64,000 nucleotides of DNA from Acidobacteriota bacterium. GTDB taxonomy: Bacteria; Acidobacteriota; Terriglobia; Versatilivoradales; Versatilivoraceae. The DNA lies in contig JAPPDF010000042.1 of the NCBI GenBank assembly GCA_028875575.1, forward strand, positions 1 to 64,000. The letters are read 5' to 3'. This document shows, piece by piece, positions 35,546 to 45,000 of the stretch. Both the position numbers and the translations under genes were made by a program. The notes beneath the pieces were generated by a model. The model was not told the origin of the DNA, made no database searches, and was given only the letters and a program-made list of their open reading frames with translations. Position 1 is the first letter of the stretch. Each line of letters begins with the position of its first letter.

Positions 35546-35617
35546 TGGCGCGGAGGCCGCCGCCGGATCGGCGCATTTCCCGGTGAGAGAAGCGGGCTGG
35601 GCCCGCGAGAGGCGTGC

Positions 35618-37003
35618 ATGTTCAAGAGGATTCAGCGGATTCACCTCATTGGGGTGGGCGGATCCGGAATGAGCGGGATCGCTGAAGTGCTTCTGAACCG
35701 AGGCTACCGGGTCAGCGGCTCGGACCTCAAGCTGACGTCAGTGACCCAACGACTGATTGAACGGGGCGCCCGTATCCATGGAGGCCATGCTCCGGCGCAC
35801 CTGGATGCTGCAGACGTGGTGGTGGTGTCCTCGGCGGTGAAGCCTGACAACCCGGAGATCGAGGAGGCCCGGCGCCGTCAGATCCCCATCATTCCCAGAG
35901 CGGAGATGTTGGCCGAACTGATGAGAGGGAAGTATGGCATCGCGGTCGCGGGAACTCATGGAAAGACCACAACCACCTCCCTGGTGGCCGGTCTGACCGG
36001 GCATGGAGGCCTCGACCCCACTGTGGTGCTGGGGGGGCGCCTCAATGCCTTGGGAAGCAACGCCAAGCTGGGCACGGGTGAGTTCATGGTCGTGGAAGCC
36101 GACGAAAGCGACCGCTCCTTTCTGCTCCTGTCTCCGACGCTGGCGGTAGTGACCAACATCGACCAGGACCACATGGAGAGCTATGCCGGGATGGACGATC
36201 TCAAGAGCACCTTCGTGCAGTTTGTGAACAAGGTGCCCTTCTACGGAGCGGTGGTTCTTTGCCGGGACGATGCAGCCGTCGCCTCGATCCTTCCCCGGAT
36301 CAAGCGGCGGGTCATTACCTACGGTTTCGGCAGGGAGTCCGATCTGAGAGTCTCCGCGGCCCAATACTCCGGATACGGGTCCGGGTTCGAGCTCGAATAC
36401 CGCGGTCGGAGCCTCGGCACCTTCCGCCTCAACCTTCCCGGACGACACAACGCCCTCAATGCGGCGGCAGCCGTTGCGGTCGGGTTGGATCTCGGTCTGG
36501 ATTCGTCGGTGATGCGTTCCGCCTTGGCCGAATTCGAAGGACCTGACCGGCGCTTTCAGCTCAAGGGCCAGGTCGGGGGGATTACTCTCATCGATGACTA
36601 TGGGCACCATCCGACCGAAATCGCGGCAACCCTGCATGCGGCAGGGCATCTCCGGGCCAATCGCCTGGTAGTGGTCTTTCAGCCGCACCGCTACAGCCGG
36701 ACTCAGTACTGCTTTAAAGAGTTTACCGGGGCTTTCGACAAGGCCGACCTGGTTCTTCTGGCGGACATCTACGCCGCTGGCGAAGAACCGATCGACGGGT
36801 TGACTTCGGCCAGGCTGGCTCGGGAGATACGACAGCGCGGGCACCCGGAGGCCCGGTACCTGGGTGCTGTCGAAGATATGGCGCCGCGGGTGGCACCGCT
36901 GCTCGAAGACGGAGATTTGGTGCTTACCATGGGCGCCGGGAGCATCGCCAGACTGGCGGATGCGTTGTTGAAGCAGCTTGCAGAGGGAGCGTCCGGCAAA
37001 TAG
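35618..37003 (+). CDS. murC: UDP-MurNAc--L-alanine ligase
   Basis: 461-aa Mur ligase adding the first stem residue. Seen: IHLIGVGGSGMSGIAEVLL, VVVSSAVKPDNPE, GTHGKTTTTSLVAG (ATP loop with the MurC His), VEADESDRSFLLL, NIDQDHMESY, LIDDYGHHPTEI and VVFQPHRYSRTQ. ATG at 35618 has GAGAGG 7 nt upstream. In many genomes murB and ddl follow here; in this genome ftsQ follows after 40 bp. Confidence 0.95.
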   Translation: MFKRIQRIHLIGVGGSGMSGIAEVLLNRGYRVSGSDLKLTSVTQRLIERGARIHGGHAPAHLDAADVVVVSSAVKPDNPEIEEARRRQIPIIPRAEMLAELMRGKYGIAVAGTHGKTTTTSLVAGLTGHGGLDPTVVLGGRLNALGSNAKLGTGEFMVVEADESDRSFLLLSPTLAVVTNIDQDHMESYAGMDDLKSTFVQFVNKVPFYGAVVLCRDDAAVASILPRIKRRVITYGFGRESDLRVSAAQYSGYGSGFELEYRGRSLGTFRLNLPGRHNALNAAAAVAVGLDLGLDSSVMRSALAEFEGPDRRFQLKGQVGGITLIDDYGHHPTEIAATLHAAGHLRANRLVVVFQPHRYSRTQYCFKEFTGAFDKADLVLLADIYAAGEEPIDGLTSARLAREIRQRGHPEARYLGAVEDMAPRVAPLLEDGDLVLTMGAGSIARLADALLKQLAEGASGK

Positions 37004-37043
37004 CCAATATTGCACGCGGACGCAAAGAGGGGAGGAACCCTGG

Positions 37044-37946
37044 ATGAAGAGGGGCAAGACAAAGACGATGGGTTATCTGGAAAGACAGCCAAGCGCCATT
37101 CTGGAAGGGCAAAGGGCAGCAGGCAAGACCAAGGGCAGGACTGTAAGGGAGGTTCTGCGCTGGTCGCTAAAGCTCTCCTTCGGGTTGTTGCTGGCTTCCA
37201 TGCTGTCGTTCGGCCTCTACTGGGTGCGAGACAGGCTTTACCACTCTCCCAGGTTCGATATCGCCATTACTGAAATCAACGGACTGCAACAGATTTCGCA
37301 GAACCAGGTCTTGCTTAAAATCAGTGAGTTGGCTCACCCCGACCGTAACCTGGTGAGATTCGATCTGGACCGGCTGCGACGAAACCTGGAACTGATTCCA
37401 TGGGTGAAAACGGTGGTTGTGCGCCGGGTGCTGCCTGACAAGCTGATTGTCGACATCGAGGAGCGGCAGCCGGTTGCCTTCGCCCGTGTGGGGCAGGAAA
37501 CCCTGCTGATCGATGAGGAGGGCACGCTGCTGGAAAATAATCCGGAACAGCTGTCGCAGGCCGATTTTCCCGTCATTCTGGGAATGGAATCCGGTTTCAC
37601 CCCGGAAATTTTGCGGCGCAACCGGGAGCGGATTGAACTCTATCTGCAGCTGATTGGAGCCCTGAATCGTGGCGGTGCCGGGTTGAGCCGGGATCTGTCC
37701 GAGGTGCACCTTCAAGACCCTGGTAACGTCTCGGTCATTCTCGATGGAGATACGGTTCTGGTTTACCTCGGCAGGGGCGGTTTTCAGACCAAGTTTCGTC
37801 GTTATCTGGCGGCGAGCCGGGAACTCAAGAAAAAGTACCGGAACCTGGATTCCGTGGACATGCGCTACCGGGATCAGGTGGTGATCAGAACCCTGGACCC
37901 CAAGCTGGCCCGGGGCGTCTCCCGGAAAGATTCTTCAGACAGTTGA
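37044..37946 (+). CDS. ftsQ: FtsQ/DivIB division protein
   Basis: 300 aa. A basic cytoplasmic N-terminus of about 45 residues, one transmembrane helix (LSFGLLLASMLSFGLYWV), then the POTRA domain (ITEINGLQQISQNQVLLKI ... VRFDLDRLRRNLELIPWVKTV) and the beta domain (RQPVAFARVGQETLLIDEEG). It anchors the FtsQLB subcomplex. ATG at 37044 has GGGGAGG 9 nt upstream; the in-frame stretch before it lies mostly in the murC end. Confidence 0.9.
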   Translation: MKRGKTKTMGYLERQPSAILEGQRAAGKTKGRTVREVLRWSLKLSFGLLLASMLSFGLYWVRDRLYHSPRFDIAITEINGLQQISQNQVLLKISELAHPDRNLVRFDLDRLRRNLELIPWVKTVVVRRVLPDKLIVDIEERQPVAFARVGQETLLIDEEGTLLENNPEQLSQADFPVILGMESGFTPEILRRNRERIELYLQLIGALNRGGAGLSRDLSEVHLQDPGNVSVILDGDTVLVYLGRGGFQTKFRRYLAASRELKKKYRNLDSVDMRYRDQVVIRTLDPKLARGVSRKDSSDS

Positions 37947-38001
37947 GTTAAGCGGCAACGATTTCACCCATCGGTCCCATTTCGGAAGTCTGGAGGTCTG
38001 C

Positions 38002-39240
38002 TTGGCCCGCAAAATCAGATATGTGGTTGGCTTGGACGTCGGCACCACCAAGACGTGCACCATCATCTGCGAGGTCAACGATGAGGGAGCCCTGGAAGTA
38101 GTCGGGGTCGGTTCGGCCGAATCCAAGGGCATGCGCAGGGGGGTGGTCGTCAATCTGGACGGAGCCGTCTCCGCCATCAAGAAATCGGTGGAGGAGGCGG
38201 AGAGCAGCGCGGGTACTTCCGTGGAGTCGGTGTTCGTGGGATTGTCCGGGGGGCACATCCAGAGCTTCAACAGCCAGGGAGCGGTCGCGGTCACGGCTGA
38301 GAGCCGGGAGATCGGCCGAGCCGATATTCGGCGTGTTCTGGAGACGGCCAAGGCGGTGTCGCTGCCCTCCGACCGCGAAATCGTCCACGTGCTTCCCCAG
38401 GAATTCGTGGTCGACGGCCAGGACGGTATCGGCGATCCTCTGGGTCTGTTGGGTACCCGACTGGAAGTGAATTGCCATATCGTCACCGGCTCGACTACAG
38501 CGGCGCAGAATATCGTCACGGCGATCAACCGGAGTGGGCTCATCGTGGCGGACACCATCCTGCAACAACTGGCTTCCGCCGAGAGCACCTTGAGCGATGA
38601 TGACAAGGAGCTGGGAGTCGGCCTGGTCGACGTGGGCGGGGGTACCACCAATCTTGCCGTCTACACCTACGGAGGCATCCGACACAGCTCCGTTCTACCC
38701 CTGGGCGGGGACCAGATCACCAACGACATCGCCGTCGGTCTCAGAACCTCGATTCTGGAGGCCGAGAAGATCAAGCGTGAACATGGATGCGCCTTGTCGA
38801 CCCTGGTTGAAGAGGATATCGAGTTCGAGGTTTCGACCGTCGCAGGCCGGCAGACCAAGTCCATCAGCAAACGGATTCTCTGCGAGATCATCCAGCCGAG
38901 GATGGAAGAAATCCTCACGCTGGTTCAAGAGGACATCAGACAGGCGGGTTTCGAGAGGCTGTTGGGAGCGGGACTGGTCATTACCGGGGGAACTGCCCTG
39001 CTCAAGGGCGTGGTTGAATTGGCCGAGCAGACCTTCGACCTCCCGGTTCGACCGGGTAGTCCCCGGGGGGTGGCAAAAATGGAGGACGCCCTGATCGCTC
39101 CAGCCTATTCAACCGCCGTGGGTCTGGTCCTCTACGGTTACCGCGCCCATGCCCACCGGTGGATTGGACATCCGGACCGCGACAACTTCCTGAAGAGATG
39201 GGGCTCGAGGTTGTTTTCCCGCAAGAGAGGCAAATTGTAG
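38002..39240 (+). CDS. ftsA: FtsA actin-like division protein
   Basis: 412 aa, tethers FtsZ to the membrane. Actin-fold motifs: VVGLDVGTTKTCTIICEV (phosphate 1), the SHS2/1C subdomain (VFVGLSGGHIQSFNSQGAV), LVDVGGGTTNLAVYTYGG (phosphate 2), and VITGGTALLKGVVELAE (adenosine). The C-terminus ends in a short basic amphipathic segment (FLKRWGSRLFSRKRGKL), the expected membrane-targeting helix. TTG at 38002 has GGAGG 6 nt upstream. Confidence 0.95.
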   Translation: MARKIRYVVGLDVGTTKTCTIICEVNDEGALEVVGVGSAESKGMRRGVVVNLDGAVSAIKKSVEEAESSAGTSVESVFVGLSGGHIQSFNSQGAVAVTAESREIGRADIRRVLETAKAVSLPSDREIVHVLPQEFVVDGQDGIGDPLGLLGTRLEVNCHIVTGSTTAAQNIVTAINRSGLIVADTILQQLASAESTLSDDDKELGVGLVDVGGGTTNLAVYTYGGIRHSSVLPLGGDQITNDIAVGLRTSILEAEKIKREHGCALSTLVEEDIEFEVSTVAGRQTKSISKRILCEIIQPRMEEILTLVQEDIRQAGFERLLGAGLVITGGTALLKGVVELAEQTFDLPVRPGSPRGVAKMEDALIAPAYSTAVGLVLYGYRAHAHRWIGHPDRDNFLKRWGSRLFSRKRGKL

Positions 39241-39359
39241 CCCGTACCTCCCTGAACCGGACCCGGAATCGGCGGAATTTTCTGGCTGACTAGCGAGGGA
39301 TGACGACTACCAAACCTTGATGCTTGTAGCACCAACCAACACAATATAGGGTATTTTTC

Positions 39360-39388
39360 TTGATTTTCTCGACTCAAGCGCTTATGTT
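39360..39388 (+). promoter_or_regulatory. Candidate internal promoter for ftsZ
   Basis: TTGATT (39360-39365), 17-nt spacer, TATGTT (39383-39388). It lies in the 298-bp ftsA-ftsZ gap, the longest gap in the cluster. Confidence 0.4.
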
Positions 39389-39400
39389 TTGAAGCTGTTT

Positions 39401-39513
39401 CGGTTCGGCTTCACGCGGGACCGAACCGGAGTCGAAGATCCGGTGTCACGATCCGGCGACCAACGACCCGGTCAGGCACTCACCGCAGTCGCCCCGAGAG
39501 ATGACGTCTCGGG
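39401..39513 (+). promoter_or_regulatory. ftsZ leader with two perfect hairpins
   Basis: Hairpin 1: CGGTTCGG (39401-39408) pairs with CCGAACCG (39421-39428) over a 12-nt loop. Hairpin 2: CCCGAGA (39493-39499) pairs with TCTCGGG (39507-39513) over 7 nt. The ribosome site AAGGAG follows 12 bp after hairpin 2, and the ATG is at 39539. The leader may tune ftsZ translation or stability. Confidence 0.45.
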
Positions 39514-39538
39514 CGCTACCATGCCAAGGAGTGGAACC

Positions 39539-40726
39539 ATGGAATTGACCAAGCCCGATCGTTCCGTCAAGTTTCTGTTGGACGAGCCCCGTTCCAACGG
39601 TGCTGTCATCAAGGTCATCGGCGTTGGAGGAGGGGGCACCAACGCCGTTAACCGAATGATCGACGCCGGCGTCGAGGCCGTCGAATTCATCGTGGCCAAT
39701 ACCGACACGCAGGCCCTCCAGGTGTCTCGGGCACCGACCAAGCTGCAGATCGGCGCCAAGCTCACCAACGGTCTTGGAGCCGGGGCCGATCCCCACGTCG
39801 GCCGGAGTGCGGCCCTGGAGGATACGGACAGGATCATCGAGGTTCTGGAAGGGGCCGACATGATTTTCGTTGCGGCAGGTCTGGGCGGAGGTACGGGTAC
39901 GGGCGCGGCACCCATCATTGCCAACCTGGCGGCCGAACTGGGTGCGCTGACGGTGGCTATCGTGACCGAGCCATTCCTGTTTGAAGGGAAAAAGCGGAGG
40001 GTTCAGGCCGAACGCGGGCTGCAGGACATCAGGGCCTGTGTGGATACGGTCATTGCCATCTCCAACGAGCGATTGCTCCAGACCGTGGAAAGAGGCACCA
40101 GTTTTTCCCGGGCGTTCCAGGTAGCCGATGACATTCTGCGCCAGGGAGTTCAGGGGATTTCCGACATCATTCAGGTACCCGGCATCATCAACGTGGATTT
40201 TGCCGACGTGAAGGCGGTCATGCAGGGCATGGGCAGAGCCTTGATGGGAACCGGAACCGCCAATGGCGAAGAGCGTGCCGCGGAAGCCGCCAAACGAGCG
40301 ATCGCCTCGCCTCTTCTGGAGGATGTCTCCATTCAGGGAGCGAAGGGAATTCTCATAAACATTACGGGATCGGAGGAGCTACTTCTGCACGAGGTCAGTG
40401 AATCAGCTTCCATAATCCACGAAGCCGCCGACGAGGATGCCAATATCATTTTCGGCGCCGTGATCGACGAAAAAATGACGGACGATATGAAAATCACGGT
40501 TATTGCCACTGGATTCGACAACAACGGCGCCGAATCGACGATCCAGCCACCGGTCGGAGATTCCGTGGATCTGGAAGACTCCGCCAGCCAGTCTACAAGC
40601 CCCGACGCCCCGGAGCCCGAGGCGGTGACCGTTCCGGAATCCGGGATCCCGCCAGGCCAGGGTCGTCCCTATGACCCGCGCGACCTCGAGGTTCCCGCCT
40701 ACCTCCGCCGCAAATTCGACGATTAG
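39539..40726 (+). CDS. ftsZ: FtsZ tubulin-like division GTPase
   Basis: 395 aa. Tubulin signature [14 protein letters not shown] binds GTP; N-terminal [20 protein letters not shown]7 loop [11 protein letters not shown] with catalytic Asp, and the C-terminal conserved peptide [11 protein letters not shown] for FtsA/other partners are intact. A Ser/Pro/Glu-rich linker precedes that peptide. ATG at 39539 has AAGGAG 8 nt upstream. The in-frame upstream extension covers the leader hairpins and is rejected. Confidence 0.97.
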   Translation: MELTKPDRSVKFLLDEPRSNGAVIKVIGVGGGGTNAVNRMIDAGVEAVEFIVANTDTQALQVSRAPTKLQIGAKLTNGLGAGADPHVGRSAALEDTDRIIEVLEGADMIFVAAGLGGGTGTGAAPIIANLAAELGALTVAIVTEPFLFEGKKRRVQAERGLQDIRACVDTVIAISNERLLQTVERGTSFSRAFQVADDILRQGVQGISDIIQVPGIINVDFADVKAVMQGMGRALMGTGTANGEERAAEAAKRAIASPLLEDVSIQGAKGILINITGSEELLLHEVSESASIIHEAADEDANIIFGAVIDEKMTDDMKITVIATGFDNNGAESTIQPPVGDSVDLEDSASQSTSPDAPEPEAVTVPESGIPPGQGRPYDPRDLEVPAYLRRKFDD

Positions 40727-40738
40727 AGAAGCCGGTCG

Positions 40739-40768
40739 GCGCCGGACCGGGATTTCCCGGTCCGGCGC
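40739..40768 (+). terminator. GC-rich perfect hairpin after ftsZ
   Basis: GCGCCGGACCGGGA and its reverse complement flank TT (14-bp stem). It starts 12 bp after the ftsZ stop and ends 13 bp before the next start. No T-tract follows, so it may be a Rho-dependent pause site, an mRNA end-stabiliser or an attenuator instead of an intrinsic terminator. Confidence 0.55.
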
Positions 40769-40781
40769 AGGTAAAGACCTC

Positions 40782-41183
40782 ATGGGGGTCCAGATCGAAG
40801 CCGCCATCATCGACTCGATGGTGGAACATGCCCGATTGGAAGCCCCACTGGAGTGCTGCGGCCTGTTGATGGGGCAGGCCGGACGGATCACTTACCTTCG
40901 CAGGATGCGGAATCTGGCCCAAAGTCCCGTCCGCTACGAGATGGTTCCCGGGGAACTGTTTCAGTTTTTCAAGGATCTCCGAGGCTCGGGTCTGCGCCAT
41001 CTCGGAATCTACCATAGCCATCCCTCCTCCGAGGCTTATCCATCGGCGACCGATATCGCCCAGGCCTTCTATCCCGACTGCATCTACTTCATTCTTTCCC
41101 TGCTGGCGCCGGGCGTCCCTTCCGTGAGGGCTTTTTCCATCACGGAGGCTGGTGTCACCGAGCGGGCGATCCAGCGGATCTGA
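40782..41183 (+). CDS. JAMM/MPN+ (M67) metallopeptidase
   Basis: 133 aa, single Mov34/MPN domain. Zinc-site residues are complete: Glu24 in PLECCGLL, His78 and His80 in IYHSHPSSEAYPS, and Asp91 in ATDIAQAF, matching ExnHxHP...S..D. Bacterial members release ubiquitin-like sulfur carriers or cysteine in ThiS/MoaD-type pathways, or act in tail processing. No sulfur-carrier gene is adjacent. ATG at 40782 is used. It may read through from ftsZ past the hairpin. Confidence 0.85.
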   Translation: MGVQIEAAIIDSMVEHARLEAPLECCGLLMGQAGRITYLRRMRNLAQSPVRYEMVPGELFQFFKDLRGSGLRHLGIYHSHPSSEAYPSATDIAQAFYPDCIYFILSLLAPGVPSVRAFSITEAGVTERAIQRI

Positions 41184-41230
41184 GAGTAGCGACGTCGCGC
41201 CTCAGGTCGACAGCCAGGAAAAGAGCTATC

Positions 41231-41270
41231 CACGAAGTTGCACGAAGGACGGCGAAGGGCCACCAAGAGC
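41231..41270 (+). repeat. 10-bp-period CACGAAG tract, copy 1
   Basis: Four exact 10-bp steps (CACGAAGTTG, CACGAAGGAC, GGCGAAGGGC, CACCAAGAGC), preceded by AAGAGCTATC. The same motif recurs at 48110-48149, 63154-63197 and, inverted, 63758-63790. Confidence 0.75.
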
Positions 41271-41408
41271 TAACCGATTCTGCCTTTTTCAATCGGAATT
41301 CTTGGGTTAGCATTTTGGTTAGGGCTTGAATCCGGGTTTCGACCGTTCCGGTGGAACGGAAAGTGTTGAAACACTCGGAGTTTTCCTGTCCTGCAGAGGC
41401 ATCCGGGC

Positions 41409-41993
41409 ATGAGAATCGCGATGAGAGCTTGGAGAGGGTTGGGGACAACCCTGTTGCTGGCTGGGGTCGGTATTCCGGTTTTGGTTTCCGGGTTGGAAGC
41501 TACAACGGTGAAGCGGCTAAGCCTGGAGCAGATGGTTCGCGGGTCGCATCGCATCATGCTGGGCCGCTGCATTTCTCAGGACACCTACTGGAACAAGAGC
41601 CGAACGAGGATCTACACCGCCACCCGGTTTGCGGTGACGGAGGACCTGAAGGGAGAATCCCGGGGGACGGCCACGGTGGTGACGGTGGGCGGCACCATCG
41701 ACGGTATGACCCTGTTGGTTTCGGGAACGCCCAGTTTCAGGGTGCACGAGGAAGTGCTGCTTTTCCTGGAAGCCGGCAAGAGCGGTAACTGGATCCTCAT
41801 GGGACTCTCCCAGGGCATGTTCCGCATCACTGCCGATCGCCGGGGAGTCAGGACGGCCCATCATGCATCCTCCGGGCTTCGCTTGGTCGCCGGTTCGCCC
41901 GAATCGTCCTCACAAACACCGATTCCCAATCGGGTCGAGCTGGATCGGCTGTTGAGCAGGATCCGGCAACTCGTCGGCGACTCCGGCAAGTGA
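41409..41993 (+). CDS. Exported protein of unknown function
   Basis: 194 aa with a signal peptide (GLGTTLLLAGVGIPVLVSG). The mature part begins LSLEQMVRGSHRIMLGRCIS and continues as beta-strands (TRFAVTEDLKGES, ATVVTVGGTIDG, EEVLLFLEAGKSGNWIL); the pattern suggests a small beta-sandwich. I do not recognise a family. It lies 32 bp before the large matrixin-like gene on the same strand, and proteins of this pattern beside a secreted protease may be its partner, but that is an inference. Confidence 0.6.
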   Translation: MRIAMRAWRGLGTTLLLAGVGIPVLVSGLEATTVKRLSLEQMVRGSHRIMLGRCISQDTYWNKSRTRIYTATRFAVTEDLKGESRGTATVVTVGGTIDGMTLLVSGTPSFRVHEEVLLFLEAGKSGNWILMGLSQGMFRITADRRGVRTAHHASSGLRLVAGSPESSSQTPIPNRVELDRLLSRIRQLVGDSGK

Positions 41994-42025
41994 CTGTCGG
42001 GATGCATCCTTGAGGAGCCGTTTCC

Positions 42026-45000
42026 GTGTCATCCAATTCAGGCAGGAACAAGTCCGGCCGAGGCCCTTTGAGCGGTTGTGCCTCATCTGAGAATGCTTGC
42101 CCGCCCGGCAAGGCTCGCTACCAGCCGCTCCTCTGTCTGCTGGCAGCGGTTTTTGTCTGGTGGAATTCCCATTCGCCAGCCCTGGCCTTCGTTCCCTTCC
42201 TCAGCGGCGCCAAATGGAAAACCTTTCCGGTCGTCTACAAGATCCATCAGGGCGGCCTGCCTGCTACCGGCAACCGCAGCGAGTTCGTGGCTGTTCACGC
42301 CGGCTTTGAAGCCTGGGAAACCTTAGAGGATTCGGCGATTACCTTCTCTTACGGTGGCACAACCGAGACCCGGGCTGCCGCCCTGGACTACACCAACGTG
42401 ATCTCCTTCCAGGACGACAGTTTTGACTTCAGCTCGGGCGTGGTTGCGGTGACTCTCACCTTTTATTTTCGCAATGTCGAAGACCCTCCAATTGTGGATG
42501 CCGACATCCTCTTCAATCCCAACCAGATCTTCTCGAGCGACGGCGCACGCGGCACCTTCGATCTTCAGTCGATTGCCACCCATGAAATTGGACACCTCCT
42601 GGGGTTGGACCACACGGCCATCGTGTCGGCCACCATGAATCCAACGGCCGGTCTGGGAGTGACCTTCTTCCGGGTACTGCAGACGGATGACCGCATCGGA
42701 TGTTCGGTCCTATATCCTGAGCCCGCATTCAGTCGTTCTACCGGAGGGATTGAGGGAAGCGTTCTGCTCGACGGCGAAGGGGTCTTTGGCGCCCACGTGG
42801 TGGCCCTGGACGAGGAGGGGAGGGCGGTCACCTCGGCGCTTTCCGGCGAAGACGGCAACTACCGGATTTCAGGGCTACCCGCCGGTTCCTATACCGTTTA
42901 CGCCGAGCCCCTGGATGGGCCGGTGATGGAGCGCAACATTATCAAGCCCCGTGGTTCTGCGGACTTCAACACCCGATTCGCCACCACCTTCCTGGGGAGC
43001 GGTCCGGACAGCCAGGTCGGGGACCCGGTCGCGGTGAGCGCCGGCTCCACCCTTACGGGCCAGGATATCCCGGTCTCGCCTCCGGCTTTACCTCACCTGA
43101 ATCTCGACGATCCATTTCTGGGTACTCGCCTCCATAGGGGCGAGAAACGATCGATTCGAGTCTTTGGGGACGGACTTGGGTTTGGGAGCAGGTACTTCCT
43201 GCTGGGCGAGGGAATAGTCTTGGAATCGCCCAGGTCAATCGGTGGCAGTGGAGCGGAGATTCAGGTGAACGTGGAAGGCAGCGCACTCTTGGGTTCGAGG
43301 AGTCTGTTCGTGGAGAAAGGGGATGTCCTGGCGGCCTTGAGCGGGGGCCTGGAGGTAACCGAGCCGGGCCCGGAGGTTTCCGGAATCACTCCCCGTTCGG
43401 GCCCGCGCGCGGGGGGCACTTCGGTAACCGTCACAGGTTCGAACTTTGATCGCGACGCCATCGTGAGCCTGGACGGCATTCCTCTGAACGACCAGAAATG
43501 GCTGAACTCGGGGATGATTCAGGGGACTACCGGGCCCAACGGCTGCGGTTCTTACAACCTGCTGGTGATCAATCCCGACGGTAGCAGCGACAGCCTGCAG
43601 TCGGCATTCGATTCCGTATCGCCGGCGCCGACCATCGATTCCGTGACCCCCGGTTCGGCCGAGGTGACCTCGACGGTCACAATCTCCGGGCGCAACTTCG
43701 ATCCGGTGGCCGAGTACAACCGGGTTCGCTTCAACAACCATCCGGCGGAAGTGATCTCGGCAACGGTAAGCCGGATCGTCACGCTGGTTCCCTTCGGTGC
43801 CACCAGCGGTCCGGTTACAGTAGAGGTCTGCGGCAAGGTTGCCACCAGCAGCGAGTTCACGGTGCTGCCCTTGCAGCCCAGCCGGAACCGTCCCCAGCCG
43901 AGTTTCTCCTACCTGGATCTGAGCCGGGACCCGGAAGCCTCCCGGTTGGAGTTCCGGCTGGACGAGGAAGAGGACCGAACCCCCGACGACTCCTTCGCCA
44001 GCGTCGCCTTGCCCTTCAAGTTCGTCCTGTTCACCAGGGCGTTTCCGGAAGGGAGTCCGGTCAACATTTCCACCAACGGCTGGGTCTCGCTGACCCCTGC
44101 GGTTGGGGGGACGGCCGAATGGGAAAACGGCCGAATTCCCGGACACCAGGTGCCTCGTCCCGACCGTTCTGTCGGCCAGATGCCGGCCAACCTGATCGCC
44201 CCCTTCTTTCACGACCTGGTGGTTGGAGAGACCGACAGCGCCGTTTACACCCGCGTGCTGGGTGAGGCTCCCGACCGCCGTCTGATCATTGAATGGAAGA
44301 ACTTCAGCGCCTACGACGATGAGGACGACCCTGAACCGGACTACGCGACCCGGTTGACCTTTCAAGCGGTGCTCTATGAGGGGAGCAACGACATCGCCTT
44401 CCTCTATCGGCGCTTGCAAGGGCCCTTGACCCAAGGCGAAAGCGCCACCATCGGCCTTCAGAATGACCGACGCGACCGGGCCATCCAGTTCGGTTTCAAC
44501 CGGCCGCGGCTGTCCGAAGGCAGAAGTCTGTTTTTTCGTTTCAATCCCGAGGACGGCAGCTATGCCTTCGAGCAGTTTCTACCGCTGGTCACCGACACCG
44601 AAGAATTCCGCACCAACCTGGGCCTGACGGCCGACATCCTCTCCGGGGCCACTGTCGAGCTGACGCTGTTCGACCCCACCGGACAGCCGCTGGGTTCCCG
44701 GACCGAGAGCGTTTCCCGAGGTGGGCTGATCCAGCTCAACCACCTGGTTCGCCGCCTGCTGGGCAGCGGGTCCAGTAAGCTCTCCAATGTCTCCGGTTCG
44801 GTGCTGGTTTCCTCCGACCAGATGGTGTTTCCCTACGTCACCCAGATCGACAACCGGTCCAGCGACCCCAGCCTGGATTTGGGGGCCATGTCGGGCGGCA
44901 CCCGGCTGGGGATCCTCTCGACCACATCGGTAAACCAGTTTCGTTCCTCCCTGGTTGTTCTGAATGTTGGAGACACGACAGCCGACGTTTCCCTGATCCA

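Noticed and set aside
43235-44434. 399-aa open frame opposite the matrixin-like gene
   Set aside because: Antisense shadow with low-complexity Gly/Arg/Val composition; the sense frame carries clear TIG motifs.
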